DNA of 64,000 bases from JBMNQH01 sp050944035 (GTDB lineage Bacteria; Bacillota; Clostridia; Oscillospirales; Oscillospiraceae): contig JBMNQH010000006.1 of the NCBI GenBank assembly GCA_050944035.1, forward strand, positions 1 to 64,000, written 5' to 3'. A program made the translations under genes and the position numbers. The notes beneath the pieces are model-generated. The model saw nothing but the letters and a program-made list of their open reading frames with translations. It searched no databases and was not told where the DNA came from. Below, in pieces: positions 52,189-61,033 of this stretch; position 1 is the stretch's first letter, and each line of letters opens with the position of its first letter.

Positions 52189-53181
52189 ATGGAAAAGGAT
52201 GATGACAATATCATGAAAGATCAAAATAAAATGGAAACCTCCGTTACTTATTGTTCTGCGGATGGACATACAACGGTGTTTGGTTATTTTTATACAGTGC
52301 CGGAAGGGAGAGAACCGAAAGCGATTGTGCAGATCTCCCATGGGATGCAGGAGTATATCCAGCGTTACCGTTCACTGGCGTATTATCTGGCCGAACAGGG
52401 ATATATTGTCTGCGGCAATGACCATCTTGGACATGGACAGACCTCTGGCGACAGCGGAAACGACGGCTGGTTTGCCGAGCGGTGCGGAGATCGCTATGTT
52501 CTGGAGGACCTGCACCGCATGACGGCTATTGCAAAAGTCCAATATCCGGGTTTGCCCTGCTATCTGTTTGGCCATTCCATGGGCAGCTTTTTTGCCCGTT
52601 GGTATGCTTCGGTATATCCGGAGGAACTGGACGGTCTGATTATCAGCGGTACCAGCGGGCCAAATCCGATGAGCGGGATGGGTCTTGCACTTGTAAAGTT
52701 GTTGAGACGAATTAAGGGTGGAAAATATCGATCGCCCTTTGTAGAAAAGCTCATGTTCGGCGGTTATTGTAAGGACATTCCGGATGCTGCGACAGGAAAA
52801 GAATGGGTAATGCGGGATCCCGATGGCCTTGCCGCTTATATTACCGATCCCAAGTGCACCTTTGCGTTTACGTTGGATGCCTACCGGGATCTGATCACAG
52901 TTTTGCAGCGGGTGAACCAACCGGAATGGAGTGAGAGTATTTCCAAAAATTTGCCGATTCTTCTGCTTTCCGGAGATGCCGACCCGGTTGGCGATTATGG
53001 GAACGGTGTTACGGCTGTCCGGGATATGCTGGTTCAGGCCGGTGTCAAAGACGTGACGATGCACCTGTATCCTGGCTGCCGGCATGAAGTTCACAACGAT
53101 TTACAGGAATATCGGGAGCTGTTTTACAATGAGCTGCTCAGCTGGTTAAATCAACATGTGAAAGGTGGAATGGCGGTGTGA
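52189..53181 (+). CDS. Alpha/beta hydrolase, lysophospholipase-like
   Basis: 330 residues. Oxyanion region IVQISHGMQEYIQRYRSLAYY, nucleophile GHSMGS (about residue 127), acid in LLSGDADPVGDYGNG, and His in PGCRHEVHND. Closest to the monoacylglycerol lipase/lysophospholipase group, so it may release glycerol. Its stop overlaps the glycerol kinase start by four bases, which fits that. The start is uncertain: ATG at 52189 has no clear site; ATGs at 52213 and 52231 are alternatives. Confidence 0.87.
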   Translation: MEKDDDNIMKDQNKMETSVTYCSADGHTTVFGYFYTVPEGREPKAIVQISHGMQEYIQRYRSLAYYLAEQGYIVCGNDHLGHGQTSGDSGNDGWFAERCGDRYVLEDLHRMTAIAKVQYPGLPCYLFGHSMGSFFARWYASVYPEELDGLIISGTSGPNPMSGMGLALVKLLRRIKGGKYRSPFVEKLMFGGYCKDIPDAATGKEWVMRDPDGLAAYITDPKCTFAFTLDAYRDLITVLQRVNQPEWSESISKNLPILLLSGDADPVGDYGNGVTAVRDMLVQAGVKDVTMHLYPGCRHEVHNDLQEYRELFYNELLSWLNQHVKGGMAV

Positions 53182-54668
53182 AACGGTATATCATTGCGCT
53201 GGATCAGGGAACCACCAGCTCGCGGGCAGTGGTTTTCAACAAACAGCAGAAGATTGTGGGAATCTCACAAAAGGAATATCCCATTTTTTATCCGCAGAAT
53301 GGCTGGGTGGAACAGGATCCAATGGACATCTACGCCTCACAGTACAGTGTTCTGACAGAAGTTCTTGCAAAATTTGACATCAATCCGCAGGAAATTGCTG
53401 CACTTGGCATCACCAATCAGCGGGAGACCACGATTGTCTGGAACCGGCACACAGGCGAGCCGATTTATCATGCGATCGTCTGGCAGTGCCGCCGTACCGC
53501 AGCGCTCTGCGAGGAGTTGGCAAACGACTATGCAGACTATATCCGTCAAAATACAGGACTGATTATTGACGCCTATTTCAGCGCAACAAAGATCCGATGG
53601 ATTCTTGACCATGTCCCCGGTGCGCAGGAACAGGCCGAGCGTGGAGATTTGCTGTTTGGTACAGTGGATACCTGGCTGGTCTGGAAGCTGACCGGCGGCA
53701 AAGTCCATGTTACGGATTATACCAATGCTTCCCGTACGATGCTTTACAATATCCGTGCTCTGGATTGGGACGATACCATCTTAAAGGCGCTCAATATTCC
53801 GCGCAGTATGTTACCGAAAGTCTGCAACAGCAGCGAGATTTATGGCTATACTGTGCTGGACGGGGTCGAGATTCCCATTGCCGGCATGGCGGGGGATCAG
53901 CAGGCGGCGCTGTTCGGACAGGCCTGTTTTGACAAAGGCGATGCCAAGAACACTTATGGTACCGGCTGTTTCCTGCTTATGAACATTGGTTCAGATTTTG
54001 TGGAAAGTCAGTCCGGACTGCTGACCACCATTGCGATTGGATTGAACGATCGCGTGCAGTATGCATTGGAGGGGAGTATTTTTGTTGGCGGCGCAGTGAT
54101 TCAGTGGCTGCGTGATGAACTGCGTCTGATTGACAGTTCAGCGGACAGCGAGTACTTTGCCCAAAAGGTGGATGATAACGGCGGTGTTTATCTGGTTCCG
54201 GCATTTACGGGATTGGGAGCGCCCCATTGGGATATGTACGCTCGTGGTGTCATTGTCGGTCTCAGCCGCGGCAGCAACTGCAACCATATCATTCGTGCGG
54301 CGTTGGAGTCCATTGCATATCAGACCGCAGATGTGATGCGGGCAATGCAGCAGGATACCGGCATCACGTTGAATGTTTTGAAAGTAGACGGCGGCGCCAG
54401 TGCCAATAATTTCCTGATGCAGTTCCAGGCGGACATTCTGAACCTGAAAACAGGACGTCCGGTTATCCGGGAAACAACGGCATTGGGTGCAGCCTATCTT
54501 GCCGGACTTGCTGTCGGGTTTTGGGAGTCTCTGGATGAGATTCGCGAGGCCTGGACACAGGATCGCGGCTTTGTTCCGCAGATGCCGCAGGAAGTACGGG
54601 AAAAGCTGCTACATAATTGGGAAAAAGCGGTGTCCCGTGCAAAGTACTGGGAGAGCGAAGCATTGTAA
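53178..54668 (+). CDS. glpK: Glycerol kinase
   Basis: 496 residues, usual length. LDQGTTSSRAVVFN at the start, FSATKIRWILDHV, GMAGDQQAALFGQ, NTYGTGCFLLMN and VDGGASANNFLMQFQADI are typical of the FGGY family. Phosphorylates glycerol to glycerol-3-phosphate. GTG start at 53178 with AAAGGTGG upstream. Co-transcribed with the lipase-like gene; plsY, which uses the product, is elsewhere in the window. No glycerol facilitator gene is adjacent. Confidence 0.96.
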   Translation: MKRYIIALDQGTTSSRAVVFNKQQKIVGISQKEYPIFYPQNGWVEQDPMDIYASQYSVLTEVLAKFDINPQEIAALGITNQRETTIVWNRHTGEPIYHAIVWQCRRTAALCEELANDYADYIRQNTGLIIDAYFSATKIRWILDHVPGAQEQAERGDLLFGTVDTWLVWKLTGGKVHVTDYTNASRTMLYNIRALDWDDTILKALNIPRSMLPKVCNSSEIYGYTVLDGVEIPIAGMAGDQQAALFGQACFDKGDAKNTYGTGCFLLMNIGSDFVESQSGLLTTIAIGLNDRVQYALEGSIFVGGAVIQWLRDELRLIDSSADSEYFAQKVDDNGGVYLVPAFTGLGAPHWDMYARGVIVGLSRGSNCNHIIRAALESIAYQTADVMRAMQQDTGITLNVLKVDGGASANNFLMQFQADILNLKTGRPVIRETTALGAAYLAGLAVGFWESLDEIREAWTQDRGFVPQMPQEVREKLLHNWEKAVSRAKYWESEAL

Positions 54669-54697
54669 TATAATATATATTTTTAAATGAGAAAAGG

Positions 54698-54748
54698 ACA
54701 GTGGATACACTTGTATGGAGATTTGAACAACCGTATCCACTGTTTTTT
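54698..54748 (+). terminator. Terminator after glpK
   Basis: Arms ACAGTGGATAC and GTATCCACTGT followed by TTTTTT. Confidence 0.85.
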
Positions 54749-54764
54749 AAAATAGCAGATAATT

Positions 54765-54780
54765 TGTTGTATTTACAACA
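54765..54780. promoter_or_regulatory. Palindrome upstream of the ferredoxin gene
   Basis: TGTTGTA and TACAACA flank TT; a perfect 16-base dyad 114 bases upstream of the ferredoxin-domain gene, in the style of a Crp/Fnr-family site. No matching regulator gene is nearby. Confidence 0.4.
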
Positions 54781-54893
54781 GATTTATTGGTTTTCGTACC
54801 GTATGATAAGAGCAATCAGAAACTAAGATTTTTACAAATATTGAACAGAGTCGATTATCAGATATCGTACAAGAAAAATGGGAGGAATAAAAT

Positions 54894-55592
54894 ATGATTC
54901 GAAGAGTCATTCAGATTGATGAAGCGGCATGCAATGGCTGCGGTGCCTGTGCAGCGGCCTGTCATGAGGGGGCGATTGGCATGGTCAACGGAAAAGCAAA
55001 GCTGTTGCGAGACGATTATTGTGATGGCCTGGGAGATTGTCTGCCCACCTGTCCGACCGGCGCAATTACCTTTGTAGAGCGGGAAGCGGCGGACTATGAT
55101 GCAGAGGCTGTACGAAGAAATCAGCAGGCGAAGCAAACGAAGGCCGCGTTCCATGGCTGTCCGGGGTCTCAGACCAAAACTATGCAGCGGACCTCCAATG
55201 AAACCGGCGAGATGGTGTCTCCAATTTCCAGTCAGCTCTCCCAATGGCCGGTTCAGATCAAACTGGTTCCGGTAAAGGCACCATATTTTCAGGGCGCGAA
55301 TTTGTTGGTTGCTGCGGACTGCACTGCCTATGCCTACGGTGACTTCCACAACCGGTTTATCAAAAATCGGATCACCCTGATTGGATGTCCGAAGCTGGAT
55401 GCCGTGGATTACACGGAAAAACTGACAGAGATCATCCGGGAAAATGAGATCAAGAGTCTAACAGTGGTACGGATGGAAGTGCCTTGCTGCGGCTGGCTGG
55501 AGCACGCAGCGGTGACAGCACTCAAAAATAGTGGGAAATTTTTGCCCTGGCAGGTTGTAACCATCTCTACAGATGGCAGAATTGTAGAGTAA
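54894..55592 (+). CDS. Ferredoxin-domain protein (4Fe-4S)
   Basis: 232 residues. Two 4Fe-4S clusters in the first 60 residues: CNGCGACAAACHEGAIGM and CDGLGDCLPTCPTGAITF. A middle linker (about 70-120) with CPGSQTK follows, then a C-terminal region (about 125-232) with VPCCGWLEH and DCTAYAYGDFH. Such proteins in anaerobes carry electrons or act in redox sensing; a partner oxidoreductase is not present here. Preceded by GGGAGG and a possible operator. Confidence 0.9.
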   Translation: MIRRVIQIDEAACNGCGACAAACHEGAIGMVNGKAKLLRDDYCDGLGDCLPTCPTGAITFVEREAADYDAEAVRRNQQAKQTKAAFHGCPGSQTKTMQRTSNETGEMVSPISSQLSQWPVQIKLVPVKAPYFQGANLLVAADCTAYAYGDFHNRFIKNRITLIGCPKLDAVDYTEKLTEIIRENEIKSLTVVRMEVPCCGWLEHAAVTALKNSGKFLPWQVVTISTDGRIVE

Positions 55593-55605
55593 TGTTATAA
55601 GATAA

Positions 55606-55644
55606 CTGCACCCTGCTGCGGATTCAATCCGCAGCAGGGTGCAG
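55606..55644. terminator. Hairpin between convergent genes
   Basis: Perfect 17-base arms beginning CTGCACCCTGCTGCGGA around TTCAA. Only short T-runs follow, so strength as a terminator is uncertain. Confidence 0.7.
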
Positions 55645-55653
55645 TGGCGTTTA

Positions 55654-56484
55654 TCAGATCAATTGAGGTTTTTCTGGTATTTGCAGATGTTCAAAAAGAA
55701 ACTGATGATAGATGATAAAGATACCACGCAGGGTATCGTCCATACGATTGACAGCTTCCATACGCAGCGTTTGAGGGATGTCATAGAATCCTTCCGCAAT
55801 GCTGCCGGCGATGGCGGCCAGAGTGTCGCTGTCGCCGCCCAGAGAAACCGCTGTACGGAGAACATCCTCAAAGCTGTTGCCCTCCAGGAAGGCCGTAATG
55901 GCTTCGGGAACAGTTTCCTGACAGCTTTCCACATGGTGGTATGTCGGACGAATTTCGTCACAGCTGCGGTTCAGTGCATAGCCAAACGAAGTTTCAATGT
56001 AATGTTTGATTTCTTCCTTGGTTGCACCGGTTCTGGCGAGAAAGATCGCTGCAGCCGTGGCCTGTGCACCTTTGATTCCCTCGGGGTGGTTGTGCGTTAC
56101 CTCGGCGGTAAGTGCGGCATAATCGAGGACTTCGGGTAGAGTGTTGTAAAGCCATGCCACGGAAGAGACGCGCATGGCAGCGCCGTTGCCGAAACTGGAA
56201 TAGGGTTCAGGGTGATCTTCATACAGCCAGCCCAGAAACCGGCTGCCATAGCCCGCGTCAGGGTACTGATGTCCGAGCCGCTGCATGCACTCGATCAGCT
56301 CCTGTCGGCTGCGTTCCTTGTCTCCAAATCCGTTCATGAGGGCCTGCGCCACTGCAAGCGTCATGATGCTGTCGTCTGTAATCATAGAGTGTGCAGAGAA
56401 CAGCGGAAAATCTTTGGTTTTGATATTGTACATATCGAATTCATAGGGGCTTCCGACGATATCGCCCAAAATTGCACCGATCAT
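55654..56484 (-). CDS. ADP-ribosylglycohydrolase family protein
   Basis: 276 residues. Starts MIGAILGDIVGSPYEFD and has SMITDDSIMTLAVAQAL (metal Asp residues) and GGDSDTLAAIAGSIAEGFYD, the DraG/ARH signature. All metal ligands appear present, so it could remove ADP-ribose from protein or a small molecule. No ADP-ribosyltransferase is nearby. Third gene of an operon with the M50 peptidase (12 bases upstream) and the ACT-MBL protein. Confidence 0.92.
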   Translation of the reverse strand: MIGAILGDIVGSPYEFDMYNIKTKDFPLFSAHSMITDDSIMTLAVAQALMNGFGDKERSRQELIECMQRLGHQYPDAGYGSRFLGWLYEDHPEPYSSFGNGAAMRVSSVAWLYNTLPEVLDYAALTAEVTHNHPEGIKGAQATAAAIFLARTGATKEEIKHYIETSFGYALNRSCDEIRPTYHHVESCQETVPEAITAFLEGNSFEDVLRTAVSLGGDSDTLAAIAGSIAEGFYDIPQTLRMEAVNRMDDTLRGIFIIYHQFLFEHLQIPEKPQLI

Positions 56485-56496
56485 AACGAGTCCTCC

Positions 56497-57645
56497 TTAC
56501 ATTGTTTCTGTTTTGTTTGTCCGTTGTGCGGCAACGTGCTGTACATGAGAAATCAAATCCTGTTCGTTTTCAATTTCACCCGGATAGGGGTGACGTTTGC
56601 AAGCCTGTTCAAATCGCCTGTAGCATTTTTCAGCGGCAACCGGATCACTATCCTGTAGCAGCGCACAGGTGTACTGTATGCGGGGAATGGAAGGATGTGT
56701 CCGCATGGCCTTCATTAAATTTTTATATGGTTTGGTTTGCAGTTCTGCCAGCCGATCTGATCGGTTTGCACCGACCAGCTCACAATAAACCAGTTCCAGC
56801 TGTAACAGAGCACGATGCAGGGGTACCAGGCTGGTACCTTGTTGCAACAGAGTTTGCCCAATTTGTTCTGCAAGAGAGAAATTCATCTGATCCATGGCAC
56901 GGCTGAACGACAGCGTGCAGGCGGCGGCCACTATGCTGTTGTCCAATTCACATTCAGACGGGCGTGGGAACCATGCATCTGGCATATCTTTCAGTCGAAG
57001 CCCGCGGGTGATTTCAGCGTTGACTTTCATTTGCAACCAAAAGCAGTGGAGTGCCTCCGGACTTTTTCCCATACTGATTGCGTTGTGCCCATCGTTGTTG
57101 ACTGTACCCATGTGGAGAGGAATGCCATTTATCAGCGCCAATGCAATTCCAAAGGCCGATACGATAAAATAAAAGAGCGCCAGCAGGGGAATGGGTTTTG
57201 CTAACATATACAGGATGGCAAAGAGTGCAGAGGCAATACCGTTCAAAAACACGCCGCCCAGATTATACAGCACATATGGGATGCTGCCGTCAACCGGCTC
57301 CGGCGGTTCCATCAGGCACTGTCCACCGGTTCCAGCTAGGGAATAGCGTTTGCATCGCAGGCGACCGTTTTCTTTTAACCAGAGGAAACTTCCGATTCGG
57401 AAGGAAGAAAAGCGGTATCCGCTGGCAAGGCCAAACAGAAGATGCCCCACTTCGTGCAGAATGAGCTGCAGCAGAATGGCCAGATAGATAAAAAACACGA
57501 CGATAATTATCAGTAATAGGCCTTTTTCCGGCGAAGGGGAAGGGAAAAACCAATTTTCAATTTGATATCCACAAACAAAGCCAATGCAGCCGCCAGTCAA
57601 AAGGTAAATCAGAATGGGCAGAAATCCCAACAATTTCTTTTTCAT
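56497..57645 (-). CDS. M50-family membrane metallopeptidase with C-terminal helical region
   Basis: 382 residues. Hydrophobic segments near 8-27 and 42-62, zinc motif HEVGH at 64-68, more membrane segments, and a third-ligand motif in GTVNNDGHNAI (about residue 192). From about residue 200 the sequence is soluble, helical and TPR-like, with no PDZ domain. It resembles intramembrane proteases but with an unusual tail; the substrate is unknown. ATG at 57645 has AGGAGGT just upstream. Middle gene of a three-gene operon. Confidence 0.87.
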   Translation of the reverse strand: MKKKLLGFLPILIYLLTGGCIGFVCGYQIENWFFPSPSPEKGLLLIIIVVFFIYLAILLQLILHEVGHLLFGLASGYRFSSFRIGSFLWLKENGRLRCKRYSLAGTGGQCLMEPPEPVDGSIPYVLYNLGGVFLNGIASALFAILYMLAKPIPLLALFYFIVSAFGIALALINGIPLHMGTVNNDGHNAISMGKSPEALHCFWLQMKVNAEITRGLRLKDMPDAWFPRPSECELDNSIVAAACTLSFSRAMDQMNFSLAEQIGQTLLQQGTSLVPLHRALLQLELVYCELVGANRSDRLAELQTKPYKNLMKAMRTHPSIPRIQYTCALLQDSDPVAAEKCYRRFEQACKRHPYPGEIENEQDLISHVQHVAAQRTNKTETM

Positions 57646-57655
57646 GCAGTACCTC

Positions 57656-59086
57656 CTACTTATTATACCGCAAAATGGCTCCATGCCCGCCGGCAATGAT
57701 CCAGTCCCCTTCGTCAAGCAGATCGAATACGGCCTGCCGCACTTGTGCGGCCATGGCCGGGTTGCTGTCCACCGAGGTCATAAGATAGGGCGCTAGACGA
57801 TTAAAGGCGGCCTGTTCCATGGAAAAATCTTTGAGATTGACAAAGATATCTCCGGTAAAGACAATGCGGTGTGTGCGTTCCAAAAAGATGGTTTCACCGG
57901 CGACATGTCCACCCATACCCTCATAGACTTCAAACTGTAAAGGGGAATAATCCAGTGTACCAATTCGCGCCAAAGCCACATCCTGCGGTGTGGAAACTCC
58001 ACCGATTACCTGCAATCTGCCGAGATCTGGCGGACGATAGGCCGAGAGAATTTTACTGATTTTTACATAGGGCAGATGCAGAGAATTTTCCTCTCGCAGA
58101 TTGGGCTGTCCGATCTGTTCCCTTTGGAAATTGTCAAAGCACTTTTGACTGAGATAAACGGTTTCAAACCAGTCCAAAACACCGCAGTGATCCACGTCGG
58201 CGTGTGTGATTGCGGCGTCACATGGGCGCTGCTTGAAATCGGGCAGAATATCACAAATTGTGGCGAGCTGTTCCTCTCGATAGCAGGCAAATCCGCAGTC
58301 GATGAACAGATACCGGTCCCCGCAGTTCAGAATATAGGTGTTGCTGCCACAGGGCGGTTCAATCAGATAGAAGATCAATCCTGCACGGGTTTTGTGAATT
58401 GACATGCGCGGATGAAACTGCTTTCCTTTGTATTTCTGTAGATTGTCTGCAAATCTTCCGATATATTCAAAGGTTTTATAGGGCTGACTGTTTCGCTCGT
58501 CCAGATTTTGCATTACAAGATTGGAATTGATGACCAATTCGGTTTGTTCCTGCTCGGATAGAGAGATCCGATCGGCAATTTCATTGGCAAACGAGAGATA
58601 AAATACGGTGTTGTCCAGGTTTCGTTCCGTCTTGTCATAACCAAGAATGCAGACGTCGCACAGCTTGGAGCTTTCTTGGATAAATGCCGTAATATCGTCC
58701 GAATGTTCCACAAGAAGTCCCATTTTAAAGCTCTGGTACCCGCTGCCATTTTCCTGTGAGCTGATATAGGAAATATTAAACTGGTATTGGTTGATCAATT
58801 CCAGAATTGGCAAGACCATGCCGGGCTGATCCTGGATCCGAAACTCCAGAAGCATAATCTTTTTGGTACGATAGTTGTCCTGTAAATATCCGATTTCCTC
58901 CAGTTTTTTCGTTACGACGGAAATCTGTTGCTCTGTGCCCTCTACCTCAATAAAGAGCATGTGCATATCAATGGATTTGTTATAGCTTACGCGGGTGATA
59001 TTGACCCCAAGTGCAGAGATGCGCTTGCAGGCCAGTAAAAAGGCGCCGACGTGGTCGTCCATATGGGTTACATAGGTCTTTTTCAT
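57656..59086 (-). CDS. ACT-ACT-metallo-beta-lactamase-fold protein
   Basis: 476 residues. Two ACT-type ligand-binding domains come first (about 1-75: THMDDHVGAFLLACKRISAL; about 76-150: LLEFRIQDQPGMVLPILELI), then a linker and a metallo-beta-lactamase fold (about 225-476) with FIDCGFACY, THADVDHCG (HxDxDH in place of HxHxDH), GGHVAGETIF, FTGDIFVN and AGGHGAIL. Most metal ligands are kept, but the first motif is changed. ACT domains usually bind amino acids, suggesting a hydrolase regulated by one. First gene of the operon, promoter at 59129-59157. I do not know a named protein of this architecture. Confidence 0.85.
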   Translation of the reverse strand: MKKTYVTHMDDHVGAFLLACKRISALGVNITRVSYNKSIDMHMLFIEVEGTEQQISVVTKKLEEIGYLQDNYRTKKIMLLEFRIQDQPGMVLPILELINQYQFNISYISSQENGSGYQSFKMGLLVEHSDDITAFIQESSKLCDVCILGYDKTERNLDNTVFYLSFANEIADRISLSEQEQTELVINSNLVMQNLDERNSQPYKTFEYIGRFADNLQKYKGKQFHPRMSIHKTRAGLIFYLIEPPCGSNTYILNCGDRYLFIDCGFACYREEQLATICDILPDFKQRPCDAAITHADVDHCGVLDWFETVYLSQKCFDNFQREQIGQPNLREENSLHLPYVKISKILSAYRPPDLGRLQVIGGVSTPQDVALARIGTLDYSPLQFEVYEGMGGHVAGETIFLERTHRIVFTGDIFVNLKDFSMEQAAFNRLAPYLMTSVDSNPAMAAQVRQAVFDLLDEGDWIIAGGHGAILRYNK

Positions 59087-59128
59087 GGCTGTTATTCCTT
59101 TGCTGTGCCGTTTGATGGTATTTATTGC

Positions 59129-59157
59129 ATTGTACATGGGACAGGGAGGTTTTTCAA
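59129..59157 (-). promoter_or_regulatory. Promoter of the ACT-MBL operon
   Basis: TTGAAA and TACAAT on the minus strand with a 17-base spacer, about 42 bases before the ATG. Confidence 0.75.
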
Positions 59158-59192
59158 TTGTTTTGCTGTGAAACGTATGAATCGGAGCAAAG

Positions 59193-59229
59193 AAAAATAG
59201 AGCTGTTTAATCTGAACAGCTCTATTTTT
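59193..59229 (-). terminator. Terminator of pdxST
   Basis: Arms AAAAATAGAGCTGTT and AACAGCTCTATTTTT; downstream of pdxT on the minus strand. Confidence 0.92.
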
Positions 59230-59252
59230 GCTTGGATGAACGGAAAAGAATT

Positions 59253-59843
59253 TCAGATATTTTGTTTAGAAATTGCTGCCTGTTTGACCAGTTCTATGAA
59301 GTAGCGATGAACGGAGAGATCATCTGAAAGTTCTGGATGAAAGGCTGTAACCAGCTGGTTTTTTTGCCGTGCTGCGACAATATGCCCGTCGACCTGTGCA
59401 AGGATCTCCGTGTCGCTATGGACTGCGGCGATATACGGCGCCCGGATAAAGGTCATCGGAATGAGACCGATTCCCTTACAATCCGCTTCAGTATAAAAAC
59501 TACCGAGTTGCCTGCCGTAAGCATTGCGTACCGCAGTGATATCCATTGTGGCAAAGTGTAGCCGGCCGTCGTTTTCAATTTCCTTTGCCAGCAGCAACAA
59601 TCCTGCACAAGTGCCAAACACCGGCAGACCGGCCTCAATTCTGTCGCGCAACGGTGTAAACAGATCAAGTTCCCGAAGCAGTTTTCCCTGTACGGTACTT
59701 TCGCCGCCAGGAATAATGAGGCCGTCAAACGGCATTTCAAGATCTCGTTTTTGACGAATCTCGAAAGAGGAGACACCGAGCCGGTTGAGCATCTGTTCGT
59801 GCTCAATAAAGGCTCCCTGTAAGGCGAGTACGCCGATTTGCAT
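59253..59843 (-). CDS. pdxT: Pyridoxal 5'-phosphate synthase glutaminase subunit
   Basis: 196 residues. GLIIPGGESTVQGKLL, the nucleophile Cys in GTCAGLLLLAKEI, and catalytic His/Glu in TAFHPELSDD. Supplies ammonia to PdxS for vitamin B6 synthesis. Start ATG at 59843 is two bases after the pdxS stop. Confidence 0.96.
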   Translation of the reverse strand: MQIGVLALQGAFIEHEQMLNRLGVSSFEIRQKRDLEMPFDGLIIPGGESTVQGKLLRELDLFTPLRDRIEAGLPVFGTCAGLLLLAKEIENDGRLHFATMDITAVRNAYGRQLGSFYTEADCKGIGLIPMTFIRAPYIAAVHSDTEILAQVDGHIVAARQKNQLVTAFHPELSDDLSVHRYFIELVKQAAISKQNI

Positions 59844-59845
59844 GA

Positions 59846-60721
59846 TTATTTTCCTCTTTCTGCCATCAAGATCGCAATTTCCTGTTCATTGATGCCGACC
59901 ATTGCCTCTCCCAGATCCTCAGAAAGCTCTGCCAGTAATTTTGCATCGGTGAAGTTGGTGACAGCTTTGACGATGGCCGCGGCGCGCTTTTCCGGATTGC
60001 CGGATTTGAAGATACCAGAGCCGACAAATACCCCTTCTGCACCGAGCTGCATCATCAGAGCTGCATCTGCAGGCGTTGCAACACCGCCGGCTGCAAAGTT
60101 GACGACGGGCAACTTTTTGTTTTCGTGGACATACAGAACGAGATCGTAGGGAACCTGTAGCTCTTTTGCGGCGTCAAACAGCTCATCTTTGCTCAAAGAG
60201 CCGAGCCGGCGAATTTCGGACTGCATCATACGCATGTGCCGGACGGCCTGCACAATGTCACCGGTGCCGGGTTCACCTTTGGTACGGATCATGGCGGCGC
60301 CTTCGTTGATTCTTCTCAACGCTTCACTAAGGTCTTTTGCACCGCAGACGAAGGGGACGTCAAAAGCGGTCTTGTCGATATGATATTTGTCGTCAGCGGG
60401 AGAGAGCACTTCGCTTTCATCGATGTAGTCGATTTCGATGGCCTGTAGAATCTGTGCCTCAGCAAAATGGCCGATCCGGCACTTTGCCATAACAGGGATG
60501 GAGACAGCTTCCTGAATACCCTTGATCATTTTGGGATCGCTCATACGGGAAACACCGCCGGCTGCGCGGATATCTGCCGGGATACGTTCTAGTGCCATAA
60601 CAGCGCAGGCACCGGCTGCTTCTGCGATCTTTGCCTGTTCGGGTGTGGTGACGTCCATGATGACGCCGCCCTTTAACATCTGCGCCAGATTTTTGTTCAG
60701 TTCCAATCGATTGTTTGCCAT
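59846..60721 (-). CDS. pdxS: Pyridoxal 5'-phosphate synthase lyase subunit
   Basis: 291 residues. LAQMLKGGVIMDVTTPEQA, CAVMALERIPADIRAAGGV, PVMAKCRIGHFAEAQIL, the Lys in VPFVCGAKDLSEALRR and NFAAGGVATPADAALMMQLG are all typical. Makes PLP from ribose-5-phosphate and glyceraldehyde-3-phosphate with PdxT. Own promoter upstream. Confidence 0.97.
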   Translation of the reverse strand: MANNRLELNKNLAQMLKGGVIMDVTTPEQAKIAEAAGACAVMALERIPADIRAAGGVSRMSDPKMIKGIQEAVSIPVMAKCRIGHFAEAQILQAIEIDYIDESEVLSPADDKYHIDKTAFDVPFVCGAKDLSEALRRINEGAAMIRTKGEPGTGDIVQAVRHMRMMQSEIRRLGSLSKDELFDAAKELQVPYDLVLYVHENKKLPVVNFAAGGVATPADAALMMQLGAEGVFVGSGIFKSGNPEKRAAAIVKAVTNFTDAKLLAELSEDLGEAMVGINEQEIAILMAERGK

Positions 60722-60760
60722 AATAGATATCTCCTTTTTATGTTCAAATCGTTAAAGACG

Positions 60761-60789
60761 ATTATAGCCCTTCCCTCGTTCAGATGCAA
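60761..60789 (-). promoter_or_regulatory. Promoter of pdxST
   Basis: TTGCAT and TATAAT on the minus strand with a 17-base spacer. The remaining gap to 61034 shows no gene I can support. Confidence 0.8.
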
Positions 60790-61033
60790 TTCGGATACAG
60801 TAAAATTTCATCTATTTTCTGCAATAATATTTGTGGAAGAATGATAAGGGAGTTGATCCGTAGAATCTATGCTTTTCGTTTTAGACCCCTTAGATCGTGC
60901 AGGAAGAAATTTTATCGAGAATATGCGCACTGGCGAGAGGGAACAAAATGAATGCCAGGTGGAAGTGCTGTGGAAAATATGGTATCATTGCCTCATCAAA
61001 ACAAAATGACAGATTTTTGGAGAAGTCGAAGTT

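Noticed and set aside
60919..61005. 28-codon frame upstream of the HAD gene
   Set aside because: No Shine-Dalgarno, no recognised pattern; likely promoter DNA.
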